DNA of 64,000 nucleotides from Cognatundibacterium aquatile (GCF_014699135.1 NZ_JACOFT010000002.1:806001-870000), one strand, 5' to 3'. Numbered from the stretch's first letter, positions 36,746 through 46,724 are shown. The notes: generated by a model not told the origin, from the sequence alone. Program-made: numbers and translations.

Positions 36746-38332
36746 TTAAATTTCTTCGTACAAAGGCAGTGTCAGGAATTCTGCAAAATCTTCAGAAGTC
36801 GACATTTCTTCAAAAATCTGCGCTGCACGGTCGTAAGTTGCGCCGTTGCCAGCCACTTCTTTCACCTTCGCCAATTCTTCAGGAATCATCGCGCGGACCA
36901 TATCTGCAGTCACTTTGCGACCATCTTCCAGATTGCCCTTGGCTGAGCGTATCCATTGCCAGACCTGGGAACGGCTGATCTCTGCCGTTGCCGCATCTTC
37001 CATCAGATTGTGAATCGGTACGCAACCATTGCCTGCCAGCCATGCACCGAGGTAATGAATACCGACGTTGATGTTGTAACGCAGACCGGCTTCCGTAATT
37101 GGCGTTTCAGGTTGGAAGTTCAGCAAATCTTTTGCCGTCACTTCGATATCCGGACGCTGCTTGGAAATCTGATTTGGTGCATCACCCAATACTTTTTTGA
37201 ACTCGGCCATCGCCAGATCAACCAGACCAGGATGAGCAACCCAGCCGCCATCGTAGCCGTCAGTCGCATCGCGTGCTTTATCGTTGCGAACACCGCCCAT
37301 CGCGATCTCATTTTTTTCCGGATCATTTTTGATCGGGATCAGCGCAGCCATACCGCCAATCGCCGGTGCATTACGCTTGTGACAGGTTTTCAGCAGCAAC
37401 AACGCGTAAGAACGCATAAATGGTGCGGTCATCGTGACTTTCGCGCGGTCTGCGAGACAGAAATCTTTGTCGTTCTTGAATTTTTTGATGCAAGAGAAAA
37501 TGTAATCCCAGCGGCCGGCATTCAGACCGGAGCTGTGTTCACGCAATTCGTACAGGATTTCATCCATCTCAAATGCAGCGACGATGGTTTCGATCAGAAC
37601 TGTCGCTTTGATCGTGCCTTGTGGGATGCCGATTTCATTTTGTGCCATGACAAAAATATCGTTCCACAGGCGCGCTTCCAGATGCGATTCCATTTTCGGC
37701 AAGTAGAAATAAGGACCAGCGCCGCGTGCCAATTGTTCTTTGGCGTTATGGAACAGGAACAGGGCAAAATCAAAGATGCCGCCAGAGATACGTTTGCCAT
37801 CGACCAGCACATGTTTTTCATCCAGATGCCAGCCACGTGGACGGACAACCAGTGTCGCAATCTTGTCGTTCAGTTTGTAAGACTTACCATTTTGTTCCAG
37901 GCTGATAGTACGGCGAACAGCGTCACGCATATTGATCTGGCCAGTGATCTGGTTATCCCAGTTTGGTGTATTGGAATCTTCAAAGTCAGTCATGTAACTG
38001 TCTGCGCCAGAGTTAAACGCATTGATGACCATCTTACGTTCAACTGGACCAGTAATTTCTACCCGGCGGCATTCCAATGCTTTAGGAATAGGGGCGATCT
38101 TCCAGTCGCCTTCGCGGATATGCTTGGTTTCTGGCAAAAAGTCCGGCGTCTCGCCAGCATCCAGGCGCTTTGCGCGCTCTACGCGTGCGGCGAGTAATTC
38201 CTGACGGCGTGGCTCAAACGCACGGCTCAGTTTGGCAACCAGTGCCAGCGCTTCTGGCGTCAGAATCTGTTCAAAACCTGGTTTGATTTCACCGGTAATC
38301 TGCATACCTGCAGGTAAGTTCAGTTGTGTCAT
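36746..38332 (-). CDS. aceB: Malate synthase A
   Basis: Condenses glyoxylate and acetyl-CoA to malate in the glyoxylate shunt. 528 aa, the length of the A isoform. Typical motifs include [37 protein letters not shown] with metal-binding acidic residues, and the C-terminal [17 protein letters not shown]. It is preceded by a good ribosome site (AGGAGAGCAGC) and followed by its own terminator. Isocitrate lyase is not adjacent, although prpB in this window belongs to the same superfamily. Confidence 0.97.
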   Translation of the reverse strand: MTQLNLPAGMQITGEIKPGFEQILTPEALALVAKLSRAFEPRRQELLAARVERAKRLDAGETPDFLPETKHIREGDWKIAPIPKALECRRVEITGPVERKMVINAFNSGADSYMTDFEDSNTPNWDNQITGQINMRDAVRRTISLEQNGKSYKLNDKIATLVVRPRGWHLDEKHVLVDGKRISGGIFDFALFLFHNAKEQLARGAGPYFYLPKMESHLEARLWNDIFVMAQNEIGIPQGTIKATVLIETIVAAFEMDEILYELREHSSGLNAGRWDYIFSCIKKFKNDKDFCLADRAKVTMTAPFMRSYALLLLKTCHKRNAPAIGGMAALIPIKNDPEKNEIAMGGVRNDKARDATDGYDGGWVAHPGLVDLAMAEFKKVLGDAPNQISKQRPDIEVTAKDLLNFQPETPITEAGLRYNINVGIHYLGAWLAGNGCVPIHNLMEDAATAEISRSQVWQWIRSAKGNLEDGRKVTADMVRAMIPEELAKVKEVAGNGATYDRAAQIFEEMSTSEDFAEFLTLPLYEEI

Positions 38333-38364
38333 GCTGCTCTCCTAGAAAATAAAACAAAAAATTA

Positions 38365-39042
38365 TTACTGCATTTGTTCAATAAAACCGGCTACATCCCT
38401 GAGTGAACGCCCTGTTCCATGTGGCGTCACGCCTAACTCTTCAAGGGGTGCATCATGGCGATTCACCCAGAATGTTGTATAACCAAACCACGTCGCACAG
38501 CACACATCCCAGGCATTCCCCGAAACAAATAAAATATTCTTTGCAGGCAATCCGAATACGTCCGGCCCGAGCTGATATGCCTCCGGCGCTGTCTTGTACT
38601 TCCTCACTGAATCAACAGACAATAAGTGGCTGAAAATACCTTGCATACCAGCAGCATCAACTGCGGCCTGCAGCATGTGTGTGGTTCCGTTCGACAAAAT
38701 CGACAACTTCATTCCGCTGGCACGCAACTGCTGTAATACCTCAAGATTTTCGGGAAACGCATCAAGCCGCGCATACTGCCCCATCAGCGCGTTTTGCGCG
38801 TCCAGCGTCAAATCTAACTGTAATTTCTTGCATGTGAAAATCAAGGCATCCTGAGTCACTTCCCAGAACGGCTTATACATGCTGCACATCGTGCGTAATT
38901 GCGTGTATTCGATCTGTTTGCTGCGCCACAATTGCGCCAAAGCCTCACCCTTACCGGGAAACAGCTTGTCACCTGACTGACTGATGGAGTACACATCAAA
39001 CAAGGTACCGTAAGCATCAAAGGCGATCGCACTGATAGACAT
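38365..39042 (-). CDS. Haloacid dehalogenase, type II
   Basis: A 225-aa HAD-superfamily hydrolase of the L-2-haloacid dehalogenase type. The nucleophile motif is AFDAYGTLFDVYS at the N-terminus, followed by ILSNGTTHML (motif II Ser/Asn), KTAPEAYQLG (motif III Lys) and FVSGNAWDVCCATWFG (motif IV). ATG 39042 (MSISAIAFDAYG) is chosen over one at 39102. It is divergent from a LysR-type gene across 176 bp, a common arrangement for its regulation. Substrate specificity (haloacid or phosphate ester) is not certain. Confidence 0.9.
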   Translation of the reverse strand: MSISAIAFDAYGTLFDVYSISQSGDKLFPGKGEALAQLWRSKQIEYTQLRTMCSMYKPFWEVTQDALIFTCKKLQLDLTLDAQNALMGQYARLDAFPENLEVLQQLRASGMKLSILSNGTTHMLQAAVDAAGMQGIFSHLLSVDSVRKYKTAPEAYQLGPDVFGLPAKNILFVSGNAWDVCCATWFGYTTFWVNRHDAPLEELGVTPHGTGRSLRDVAGFIEQMQ

Positions 39043-39218
39043 GTCACTCCTCAAACAGGCAATAAATGCACCATGCATTTCTGATGAGTACAGTATATTC
39101 AATAAAAACCAACATAAATATACAGTTTTATCACTTTATCTTTTACTTTAAGTTAAAAATAGATGCACAATAATTCTTGTATGCTGACCACCTCCCAATC
39201 TTCACCCGGCGAGCAACT

Positions 39219-40124
39219 ATGGATCAATTCAAACAAATTTCAACTTTTGCAGAAGTTGCCAGCCGTGGCAGCCTTTCTGCCGCTGCGCGTGCCGAAGGTG
39301 TTGCACCGGCCATGATCAGCAGAAGACTGGATGCGCTAGAAGAACGCCTGGGCGTAAAGTTACTACAACGCACAACCAGAAAGATCGCCTTAACCAATGA
39401 GGGTGCATCGTTTCTGGAAGATTGCCAACGCATACTCACCGACCTCGAAGCAGCGGAATCATCGGTATCGGAACGCAATGCGCACGCCAGCGGGCTGCTG
39501 ACCGTATCGGCACCGGCAGGTTTTGGCCGCCAGCATGTAGCACCGCTGATTCCCTCTTTTCTGAGTGAGCATCAGGATTTAAAACTGACGCTGAGCCTGA
39601 ATGATCGCGTGGTCGATCTGATTGGTGAAGGCGTTGATGTTGCGATCCGCATTGCGTCACTCACCGACTCGAATCTGATCGGCGTTAAACTCGCCGACAA
39701 CAAGCGTGTCGTCGTCGCATCGCCGGATTACCTTAAACGTCATGGTGCGCCGCGTAGCATTGATGAATTAAGCAGTCACAACTGCCTCGCATTCAGCGCC
39801 GATGGCAGCCAGCGCGGCTGGACCTTCAGGCAGAATGGTAAAAACATGACGGTGAAAGTTGAAGGCAACATGGTCTGCAATGATGGTGAAGTCTTGCATG
39901 ACTGGGCCGTTTCCGGCAAAGGACTTGCGTGGCGATCCATGTGGGAGGTCGGCGCAGAGATTGAATCAGGCCAGTTGATCACAGTACTCGATGAGTACAC
40001 AGCGCCGGGAAATGATATTTATGCGATATTTGCGCAACGGCGCCACTTGCCCTTACGGATCAGAGCATTCGTCGATTTTTTAAGACAGGCATACAACAAG
40101 CCCGATTACTGGAAGAAATTCTGA
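39219..40124 (+). CDS. LysR-family transcriptional regulator
   Basis: A 301-aa LysR-type regulator with the helix-turn-helix SLSAAARAEGVAPAMISRRLDALEERLG and a standard effector-binding domain, including VTLSL-like ligand strands and DVAIRIASL. ATG 39219 (MDQFKQISTF) is the typical start for this subfamily; an upstream ATG at 39177 adds fourteen unrelated residues. Divergent orientation to the haloacid dehalogenase suggests it controls that gene. A strong bidirectional terminator follows. Confidence 0.92.
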   Translation: MDQFKQISTFAEVASRGSLSAAARAEGVAPAMISRRLDALEERLGVKLLQRTTRKIALTNEGASFLEDCQRILTDLEAAESSVSERNAHASGLLTVSAPAGFGRQHVAPLIPSFLSEHQDLKLTLSLNDRVVDLIGEGVDVAIRIASLTDSNLIGVKLADNKRVVVASPDYLKRHGAPRSIDELSSHNCLAFSADGSQRGWTFRQNGKNMTVKVEGNMVCNDGEVLHDWAVSGKGLAWRSMWEVGAEIESGQLITVLDEYTAPGNDIYAIFAQRRHLPLRIRAFVDFLRQAYNKPDYWKKF

Positions 40125-40137
40125 GTAAAAAATGAGT

Positions 40138-40171
40138 AAAAAAACGGGCGCTTCAAGCGCCCGTTTTTTTC
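40138..40171. terminator. Bidirectional terminator
   Basis: ACGGGCGCTT and AAGCGCCCGT (about 40144-40164) with A and T runs on both sides, between the convergent LysR and chemoreceptor genes. Confidence 0.92.
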
Positions 40172-40186
40172 ATCGTTCAATGCAGA

Positions 40187-41905
40187 TCAAAACTCTTCCC
40201 AATCATCTTCTTTCGCTTGCTTACTGACTTTTTGCGAATTAGAAGCTGCCGGAATTGCAGCGACTTTGGTAACTTTTGCGACTGGAGCAGATGCCGGTGC
40301 AGGCTTCACAACTGGACGGGATGCGACCGGAGCCGCAGACCTGTGCGGCGTACCTGCCGTATTTTCCTGCAGTTTAAAAATACCAACGGCCTGATTCAGA
40401 TTATTTGCCTGATCACGCATACTGCCTGCAGCGGCAGCGGCCTCTTCAACCAGCGCCGCATTTTGCTGAGTCGCCTCGTCCATTTTTGTAATTGCCTGAT
40501 TTACCTGTTGAATACCATCGCGTTGCTCTGCGCTGGCCGCAGTAATTTCAGCCATAATATCGGCAACACTTTGAATAGAGGATACGATTTCATCCATCGT
40601 CTTACCGGCATCATCCACCAGGCGTGTGCCTGCTTCAACCTTATCAACCGAATCTGCAATCAGTGTTTTAATTTCTTTCGCAGCGCCAGCGGAACGTTGT
40701 GCCAGATTACGCACCTCGGTTGCCACCACCGCGAAACCTCGCCCCTGTTCACCGGCACGAGCCGCTTCCACCGCAGCATTCAGCGCCAGAATATTGGTCT
40801 GGAAGGCAATACCATCAATAACACCAATAATATCGACAATTTTTTTCGAGCTATCTTTGATCGATGACATCGTATGAACAACGTCACCCACAACTTGTCC
40901 ACCACGGGTCGCCACCTGCGAGGCAGCGACTGCCAGAGTGTTCGCCTGACGCGCATTGTCAGCATTCTGCTGCACCGTGGATGTCAGCTCTTCCATGGAC
41001 GATGCTGTTTCCTCCAGGCTCGCGGCCTGTTGCTCGGTGCGGGAAGATAAATCCATATTGCCAGTAGCGATTTCATCCGCAGACAAGGCAATCGAGCTAC
41101 TACCCTGACGCACTACAGTCACCGTCTGAATCAGGCTTTGACGCATATTTTCTAGGCCAGCTAACAACTGCCCCATTTCATCTTTCGAATCAGGCTTAAT
41201 CTGATGCGACAAATCACCATTACCAATAGCATCAAACTGCTTGAGCGTAAAACGTAAAGGATGAGAAATTGCACGCAGCAACAGATACGCCGAAATAAAT
41301 ACACCAACCAGACCAGCCATTACGCCAAGTACGTCAACCCAAACAAATATCGTGAACTCTTTTTCACTCTGCGCCAGCAGTGACGAGGACGAATTGAACT
41401 GATACACAGCCAGCTTGCCAACATCATCCGAATACGCTGTAAACAATTTTGGTACGTTTGCGACGTTCAGCTTATCAGCCTCTTCTGTGTTACCTGCTTT
41501 CAATGCCGCCAGCAAAGGCAGATAAGCATTTTTGAGAAACTGCTCGCGTGTCGAAGCTGCCGTATCGGCAATTTTTTTCTCTTCGGCGTCTTGCGGCAAA
41601 CTCTGATATTTGTTCCACGCTTCATCAGATTTCTTTAAGAACTCTTCGGCACGCGCTACTGTGGCGGCGAGCGTAGCACTATCAGGATGAGCAATCGCCC
41701 GATCCACGACAACCCGCGATCTTAACAAATGGTCTCTTGCCTCACTCAATGCCTGAACCGAAGGGAGCTGATTCGTAAATAACTCCTTGATTACGGTATT
41801 ACTATTATGCACACCATAGATACCCATCAATCCACCTATGGTCAGCATAATTGCCATCACTCCCATAGTACCAATGAGCCGCAATCGAATCGTTAAATTG
41901 AACAT
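40187..41905 (-). CDS. Methyl-accepting chemotaxis protein
   Basis: A second chemoreceptor of 572 aa, with the same architecture as the one at 22341-24059: TM1 (about 10-30), helical periplasmic sensor with many charged residues, TM2 (about 190-212), HAMP and signalling coiled coil with [20 protein letters not shown]. The cytoplasmic halves are nearly identical while the sensor domains differ, so they probably respond to different ligands. The extended Ala/Pro linker ends in DDWEEF, again an xWxxF adaptation tail. Monocistronic. Confidence 0.95.
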   Translation of the reverse strand: MFNLTIRLRLIGTMGVMAIMLTIGGLMGIYGVHNSNTVIKELFTNQLPSVQALSEARDHLLRSRVVVDRAIAHPDSATLAATVARAEEFLKKSDEAWNKYQSLPQDAEEKKIADTAASTREQFLKNAYLPLLAALKAGNTEEADKLNVANVPKLFTAYSDDVGKLAVYQFNSSSSLLAQSEKEFTIFVWVDVLGVMAGLVGVFISAYLLLRAISHPLRFTLKQFDAIGNGDLSHQIKPDSKDEMGQLLAGLENMRQSLIQTVTVVRQGSSSIALSADEIATGNMDLSSRTEQQAASLEETASSMEELTSTVQQNADNARQANTLAVAASQVATRGGQVVGDVVHTMSSIKDSSKKIVDIIGVIDGIAFQTNILALNAAVEAARAGEQGRGFAVVATEVRNLAQRSAGAAKEIKTLIADSVDKVEAGTRLVDDAGKTMDEIVSSIQSVADIMAEITAASAEQRDGIQQVNQAITKMDEATQQNAALVEEAAAAAGSMRDQANNLNQAVGIFKLQENTAGTPHRSAAPVASRPVVKPAPASAPVAKVTKVAAIPAASNSQKVSKQAKEDDWEEF

Positions 41906-42060
41906 TATTTAATTTCCTTTTTTATGCCCGAATAGGTTCAAAGAAGAATACAAAAATTGAGAGGAAATGTGTTGATTGAAGACAACATTTTCTTTTGTCG
42001 GTAATCGAAGTATAAAGTCCTTATCGCAGTTTAGCGACTGACTTTTTTTAAAAAAGACAA

Positions 42061-42090
42061 AAAAAATCCCCGACGAATCGGGGACTTTTA
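42061..42090 (-). terminator. Terminator of the cold-shock gene
   Basis: TCCCCGA (42067-42073), loop CGAA, TCGGGGA (42078-42084), then T residues on the minus strand. Confidence 0.9.
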
Positions 42091-42123
42091 CAACAAGGCT
42101 TATAAAGCCATTTAACGTCTGAA

Positions 42124-42327
42124 TTACAGAGGTTGAATGTTAGAAGCTTGTTTGCCTTTAGGGCCTGTCGTTACTTCGAAAGAAACGCGTTGGTTTTCTT
42201 TCAAAGATTTGAAGCCGGAGGATACGATTGCAGAGAAGTGAGCAAACAAATCTTCACCACCTTCGTCTGGAGTAATGAAACCAAAACCTTTAGAATCATT
42301 GAACCATTTAACAATACCTGTTGCCAT
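42124..42327 (-). CDS. Cold-shock-domain protein (CspA family)
   Basis: A 67-aa single OB-fold RNA chaperone. RNP1 is KGFGFITP and RNP2 is DLFAHFSAI (Ala where Val is commoner), with the usual aromatic residues for nucleic-acid stacking. About 460 bp without a gene lie upstream, room for the long structured leader typical of csp genes. Whether it is cold-induced cannot be read here. Confidence 0.96.
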   Translation of the reverse strand: MATGIVKWFNDSKGFGFITPDEGGEDLFAHFSAIVSSGFKSLKENQRVSFEVTTGPKGKQASNIQPL

Positions 42328-42788
42328 TACTATTTCCTATTTCAGTTAATGTGGGCATGTGCCCGGTAAATCGTTTCAACCAAGTAAGAAATGACAGACT
42401 GATACTGCACTACCACTTTGAATCTCAACGACTATCTGATTATACGCACAATTTTTGAGAGAAAGTAAAATAAAAATGTGATTAACGAGAATTATCCTCA
42501 TTTTTGGTCTTTTTTCGCCACTGTGAGGCATACGCCACAGCCTTTTCGTACACAGCAACGGCAAAAAACTAAAACATCAGCACGGCGCAGAAAAATAATG
42601 GGCGAGTCCGGAAAGAGTCAACGATCAAAATGGCCGCAACATCCGTTTATTCCACTTCAAAATCTGAAGCGCATGCACTCAGTCTTCCCGAACATGGCAG
42701 CGAAAAACGGAAACGACTGACCTCTTTGCAATCTTACCAATCGCTGCAATAATGCTTTTCCATTTTTTTAATCAAAAGTGCCGTCAAC
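42328..42788. other. Gene-free interval upstream of the cold-shock gene
   Basis: 461 bp. The part nearest the cold-shock gene probably encodes its 5' untranslated leader. The remainder should hold the promoter of the secreted-protein/CapA pair. Small open frames here lack ribosome sites and look non-coding. Confidence 0.4.
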
Positions 42789-43247
42789 ATGAGACAAAAG
42801 AAGCCTATAACAATCCAAAGCAACGGCCATTATCAATATTATCAACGCTTGTTTTCAGCATCGTTTTTTTTAATTTGCTTATGCACAGCGTCCGTCAATG
42901 CCCATGCGACGCCGTGGTTACGTTGCGTGGTGGGCTACGCAGGTAGCACACAACTCATCGAAACAGGTGTAACCAACGATCCCTACTCCGTTGAGTCGGT
43001 CGATATCAACGGACGTTTTAAATTTAAAGCAGTGATGAACGGTAGCGCCAGCGCCATCAATTACATCAAGCTATATGCGTTTTTCCAAACAAGGTCTGCC
43101 GACGTTCCGATTCATCAGGCAACTTACTACCCGCCATTTCAGTTAAGTAAGCAAGAAACGCCATTCACGCCGAAGAATTCTATTTATGCAGGTGATGTCG
43201 AACGCGAATTGCAATATCAATGCACGCTGGAAGATAAACAACCATGA
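42789..43247 (+). CDS. Secreted protein of unknown function upstream of CapA
   Basis: A 152-aa protein with a basic N-terminus (about 20 residues), a hydrophobic core FSASFFLICLCTASVNAHA and a likely signal-peptidase site near residue 40. The mature domain is about 110 residues, beta-rich by appearance, with two cysteines, one at each end (LRCVVGY and YQCTLED), that could join. I recognise no family. Its stop overlaps the start of the CapA-like gene as ATGA, so both proteins are probably made together and may act together outside the inner membrane. Confidence 0.72.
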   Translation: MRQKKPITIQSNGHYQYYQRLFSASFFLICLCTASVNAHATPWLRCVVGYAGSTQLIETGVTNDPYSVESVDINGRFKFKAVMNGSASAINYIKLYAFFQTRSADVPIHQATYYPPFQLSKQETPFTPKNSIYAGDVERELQYQCTLEDKQP

Positions 43248-44272
43248 TATTCCACCTCTCAACTGTAAAAAAAATCCTCGCGGCATCCCTTACACTGACC
43301 GTCCTGCTGCAAAAAGCGCATGCGAACGAGAAAAATAATAGTGTCAGTATTCTTTTTGCGGGCGATATCGTTCTTGATGGCATACCGGGAAAAATGATCG
43401 CCGAGGGGAAGGATCCGCTGGCACCATTTTCCGACATATTCAAAACAACGAACATCAGGGTTGCCAACCTTGAGTGTGTCGTTGCTACATCTGGTCGGGC
43501 GGCAGATAAGAATTTCACCTTCCGTGCAGCACCAAAAACACTCGCTACCTTGCGCCGGCATTTTGATGCGGTCTCGATTGCCAATAATCATTCCGGCGAT
43601 TTTGGCCGCGAAGCGTTCGCCGAGATGCTCAACCATCTGAATCAATATCAAGTGAAATACTTCGGTGGCGGACGTCACCTGCACGAAGCACACACACCTT
43701 TACTGATAGAAAAAAATGGCCTGAAAATTGCACTTCTGGGATACAACGAATTCATGCCGCGCAGCTTTGAAGCGACTGCCAGCGAAGCCGGTGTTGCCTG
43801 GAGCGAAGATGAACAGGTGGTTGCAGACATCCGGAAAGCGCGCACCGAATCCGGCGCCGATCTGGTTATCCCATTTATGCACTGGGGCTGGGAAAATGAC
43901 AAGCATTCGACTGCGCGTCAACAGCAACTGGCCCATCTGATGATCGATGCAGGCGCTGACGCTGTTATCGGCGGACATCCACACGTTATTCAGGAAACCG
44001 AACAATACAAAGGCAAACCAATTATTTACAGCCTTGGCAATTTCGTCATCGATGAATTAGACAATGAGCCACAGACTCGCGGCTGGATAACCAGGCTGGA
44101 GCTCAACAAATCCGGTGTCAAGGCCTGGGATACGCGGCTGGCAAAAATCAATCCGGACGGCGTCCCCATTCCGGCACCAGAAGCTACAACACCTTGCTGG
44201 CAGCAGGGAGATGCGGGCATCAAACTTTGCAGCAATGCCAAAACCGATTTCATCTCCACTACAAAACCTTAA
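43244..44272 (+). CDS. CapA family (PGA_cap) metallophosphatase-like protein, exported
   Basis: A 342-aa protein with an N-terminal signal segment (to about HANEK) and a calcineurin-like fold of the poly-gamma-glutamate CapA family. The family landmarks LFAGDIVLDG, NLECVV, SIANNHSGDFG, HWGWEND and GGHPHVIQ with IYSLGNFVID are all present, supplying putative metal ligands. CapA-family members are widespread outside capsule loci and have been linked to cell-wall or polymer phosphoester metabolism; no capB/capC genes are here, so polyglutamate synthesis is unlikely. Coupled to the preceding secreted protein. Its 3' end overlaps the convergent ferredoxin gene by 14 bp. Confidence 0.87.
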   Translation: MIFHLSTVKKILAASLTLTVLLQKAHANEKNNSVSILFAGDIVLDGIPGKMIAEGKDPLAPFSDIFKTTNIRVANLECVVATSGRAADKNFTFRAAPKTLATLRRHFDAVSIANNHSGDFGREAFAEMLNHLNQYQVKYFGGGRHLHEAHTPLLIEKNGLKIALLGYNEFMPRSFEATASEAGVAWSEDEQVVADIRKARTESGADLVIPFMHWGWENDKHSTARQQQLAHLMIDAGADAVIGGHPHVIQETEQYKGKPIIYSLGNFVIDELDNEPQTRGWITRLELNKSGVKAWDTRLAKINPDGVPIPAPEATTPCWQQGDAGIKLCSNAKTDFISTTKP

Positions 44273-44558
44273 CGGCACCAGGAGCATCAAGAGTGACATC
44301 ACTTTCGGCGAGGGCAACGCATGGAAGTATCCATCCTTCTGATTTTTCGTCTGCGCTCAAACCCGGCCACTCTATCCGATAAGAAACGGAACCTTGCAGC
44401 AGCTTACACATACAGGTCCGACAGGTTCCGTTTCGACATGAATTAGGCAAACGCACCCCGGACAACAAGGCAGCCTCCAGCAAGCTGTCGCCAGGTCCGG
44501 CAGCACATTGCCAGCCTGATGGTTGCACGTAGATTTGCCTGCTTTTGACTTCATCCAT
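44259..44558 (-). CDS. Plant-type [2Fe-2S] ferredoxin
   Basis: A 99-aa electron carrier. The cluster motif is C41-x4-C46-x2-C49 with the fourth Cys80, in PNSCRNGTCRTC and WILPC. ATG 44558 (MDEVKSRQIYV) is chosen; the frame stays open to 44681 but that part crosses the SCP2 terminator hairpin and has no ribosome site. It overlaps the CapA-like gene tail to tail by 14 bp with no terminator between. No oxygenase or reductase partner is adjacent. Confidence 0.88.
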   Translation of the reverse strand: MDEVKSRQIYVQPSGWQCAAGPGDSLLEAALLSGVRLPNSCRNGTCRTCMCKLLQGSVSYRIEWPGLSADEKSEGWILPCVALAESDVTLDAPGAVKVL

Positions 44559-44581
44559 ATTCACCTCGCTCGCCACAACAT

Positions 44582-44617
44582 AAAAAAAAGCCGCAGCATC
44601 AATAACGATCTGCGGCT
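44582..44617 (-). terminator. Terminator of the SCP2-domain gene
   Basis: AGCCGCA (44589-44595) and TGCGGCT (44611-44617), followed on the minus strand by eight T. It lies between the SCP2 gene and the ferredoxin. Confidence 0.85.
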
Positions 44618-44649
44618 CTGTCTGGCAAAACGAACTTGCCCGCTGGGTC

Positions 44650-44946
44650 TTAGACGACAGTTTGCAAACGCATAGCCACACCCATATCGCCCGCCACTTT
44701 CAGCTTACCCATCATAAAGCCATTCATAGGATTTAACTGTCCGGTCAGCAATGCGGCTAAATCAGCCAATGCGATCGTGATCGTGCAGGAGGCTTCTTTG
44801 TTTTCATTGGAGACAGTGTTTGGGGATGCGACTGCATCAACGAAAACGACGCCATCGGCACCGCAGTCGAATTTCAAAGTAGCGTTCAGCCCACTGTTAT
44901 CACCAACTTTAGAACGTATCGTTTCTGTGCAAGCTTGCAAATCCAT
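44650..44946 (-). CDS. SCP2 sterol-binding-domain protein
   Basis: A 98-aa single-domain protein of the sterol carrier protein 2 family. The pattern LKFDCGADGVVFVDA, then CTITIALADLAALLTGQLNPMNGFMMGKLKVAGDMGVAM is diagnostic: the C-terminal GKLKVxGDxxxAM helix closes the lipid tunnel. ATG 44946 (MDLQACTETIR) is preceded by a good ribosome site (AAAGGAGC). Stand-alone bacterial versions bind acyl chains or similar ligands; the physiological ligand is unknown. Confidence 0.9.
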   Translation of the reverse strand: MDLQACTETIRSKVGDNSGLNATLKFDCGADGVVFVDAVASPNTVSNENKEASCTITIALADLAALLTGQLNPMNGFMMGKLKVAGDMGVAMRLQTVV

Positions 44947-45033
44947 GTCTGCTCCTTTTATTGAAATGACCCGCAATGTAGCATAGGAAAGAATCGGGAA
45001 ACAATGGAGGATCAATACTAGAATAGCGGCCTG

Positions 45034-45735
45034 TCACTTAAGGATGCAACTGAGCAACCAGTAGTGTTCATTTCTGTAAATACGAATATCCCGAACAGCA
45101 GGTGCAAATTTTTTCCGCAACGCACTGTCAGTCGGAAAGTTTTTTACTATCTCAACCCGGCTACCGTCTTCCTGCGTGCGGAGTTGGTAGGTATTTCCCT
45201 CAGCATCAGTACGCGCAATCGGAGTACTACTTCCCTCTACGTAAATATTGTCTATCAATACCAGCAAACTACCCTTACCTGCCCCCCGACTCAACTTTGC
45301 CAGTAAATCAGTCTGCTGTTCGCGCTTGATGTGCGACCATAAAAAACCGGCAAAACAGGCGGTGTATTCACCCGCTTTTGCTTCTGGCAAATCGAACACA
45401 TCCGCAATACCGAAATGAACTTTATCGGAAGGGTAACTCTTAGTCTGCGCAATATCCAGCATCACCTGATTCACGTCGGTCGCATATACAGACTCAGCAG
45501 ATGGGGCATATTTTTCTGTCCAGTAACCGGTACCGCAAGCCGCTTCGATTACTTTATGGTTTTTCAATAGGTCAGCAATGCGTTGCTGCATATCCAGTAA
45601 ATCCTGCTGACGTTCAGGATGCTGGTAAATCTGCTCAAGAGTGTTGGCGCGCTGAGCATAATAATCACGCATGGTGTTTTCAATCATACTTATTTCTAAT
45701 CTAGTCAAATTTTTTAACAACTCATCCCGCTTCAT
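45034..45735 (-). CDS. Class I SAM-dependent methyltransferase
   Basis: Rossmann-fold methyltransferase. The SAM motif I is VIEAACGTGYWTEKY, followed by YATDVNQVMLDIA (motif II) and GIADVFDLPE (motif III). Start is uncertain: ATG 45735 (MKRDELLKNL, 233 aa) is used; ATG 45687 (MIENTMRDYY, 217 aa) also fits, since many homologues begin with MRDYYAxRA. GTG 45786 would overlap the CysB-like gene. It directly follows that regulator gene on the same strand, so it may be cotranscribed. Substrate unknown. Confidence 0.83.
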   Translation of the reverse strand: MKRDELLKNLTRLEISMIENTMRDYYAQRANTLEQIYQHPERQQDLLDMQQRIADLLKNHKVIEAACGTGYWTEKYAPSAESVYATDVNQVMLDIAQTKSYPSDKVHFGIADVFDLPEAKAGEYTACFAGFLWSHIKREQQTDLLAKLSRGAGKGSLLVLIDNIYVEGSSTPIARTDAEGNTYQLRTQEDGSRVEIVKNFPTDSALRKKFAPAVRDIRIYRNEHYWLLSCILK

Positions 45736-45782
45736 GGACTTCACTTCAGACCATCCGGGAACCGAAAGTCTCGGTGCGAGAA

Positions 45783-46724
45783 TCACAAATCGTAATTATC
45801 TTTATTGCCTTGCAAAACGCTATCGACCATCTTGCGTGTCAGAGTCGGATTCAGCAATTCAATAAAGGTGTAAATATAGCTGCGCAAATAAGCGCCCTGC
45901 TTGATCGCGACGCGGGACACATTCATACCAAACAAATGGCCAACCGGGATTGCCCGCAGATGCTTATCGCGCTCCGCATCAAAAGCCATACCGGCAATGA
46001 TACCTATGCCCATGCCTAATTCGACGTAGGTCTTAATCACATCGGCATCAATCGCTTCCAATAACACATCGGGTTTTAAATCCCGCAACTGAAATGCATG
46101 ATCAATTTTGCTGCGTCCTGCGAAAGCAGAGTCGTAAGTAACCAGAGGATAATGCGCAATTTCTTCCAGCGTCACATTCTTCAGCTTTAACAAAGGATGC
46201 TCGGGCGGCACGATCACCACGTGCTCCCACTGATAGCAAGGCAAAGAGATTAAGCCATCAAAACCAGAGATAGACTCTGTCGCGATGACGAGATCGGCCT
46301 GATCGCGCATGACCATCTCAGCAATTTGCTTGGGATTCCCCTGCAACAAAGACAAACGCACCTTTGGATACTTTTGCATAAACGCCTGCACCACCTTGGG
46401 TAAGGCATAACGTGCCTGAGTATGCGTTGTGGCGATGGTAAAGCTGCCGCTGTCCTGCGCTGCGTATTCCTTGCCTATGCGCTTGAGACCATCGATCTCT
46501 TGCATGATCAGTTCTACCGATTTCAACACCGCCCGACCGGGCTCAGTCAAACCACGTATCCGCTTGCCATGGCGGGTAAATATATCAACCCCCAACTCTT
46601 CTTCCAACTCGATAATTGCCTTTGAAACACCTGGTTGCGAAGTAAATAAAGCTTTCGCCGCCTCAGTCAGATTAAAATTCTGCCTGACGGCTTCTCGTAC
46701 AAAACGTAATTGATGTAAGTTCAT
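45783..46724 (-). CDS. CysB-type LysR regulator
   Basis: A 313-aa LysR-type protein closest in pattern to CysB/Cbl, activators of sulfate assimilation and cysteine synthesis. The start MNLHQLRFVREAVRQNFNLTEAAKALFTSQPGVSKAI holds the helix-turn-helix. The ligand domain has the CysB-like ATTHTQARYALP, LLQGNPKQIAEMV and FAGRSKIDHAF, which contact the acetylserine or sulfate ligand in CysB. No cys genes are adjacent; a methyltransferase gene follows. I call it CysB-like rather than naming it cysB. Confidence 0.9.
   Translation of the reverse strand: MNLHQLRFVREAVRQNFNLTEAAKALFTSQPGVSKAIIELEEELGVDIFTRHGKRIRGLTEPGRAVLKSVELIMQEIDGLKRIGKEYAAQDSGSFTIATTHTQARYALPKVVQAFMQKYPKVRLSLLQGNPKQIAEMVMRDQADLVIATESISGFDGLISLPCYQWEHVVIVPPEHPLLKLKNVTLEEIAHYPLVTYDSAFAGRSKIDHAFQLRDLKPDVLLEAIDADVIKTYVELGMGIGIIAGMAFDAERDKHLRAIPVGHLFGMNVSRVAIKQGAYLRSYIYTFIELLNPTLTRKMVDSVLQGNKDNYDL

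Noticed and set aside
36956-38197. A 413-codon plus-strand frame
   Set aside because: Exact antisense of aceB; no ribosome site, and its composition follows the codon pattern of malate synthase on the other strand.
41906-42040. A sigma-28 promoter before the second chemoreceptor (TGCGATAA with an A-rich -35)
   Set aside because: The -10 is fair but the -35 lacks TAAAGTTT; the first chemoreceptor has no equivalent either, so the evidence is too weak.
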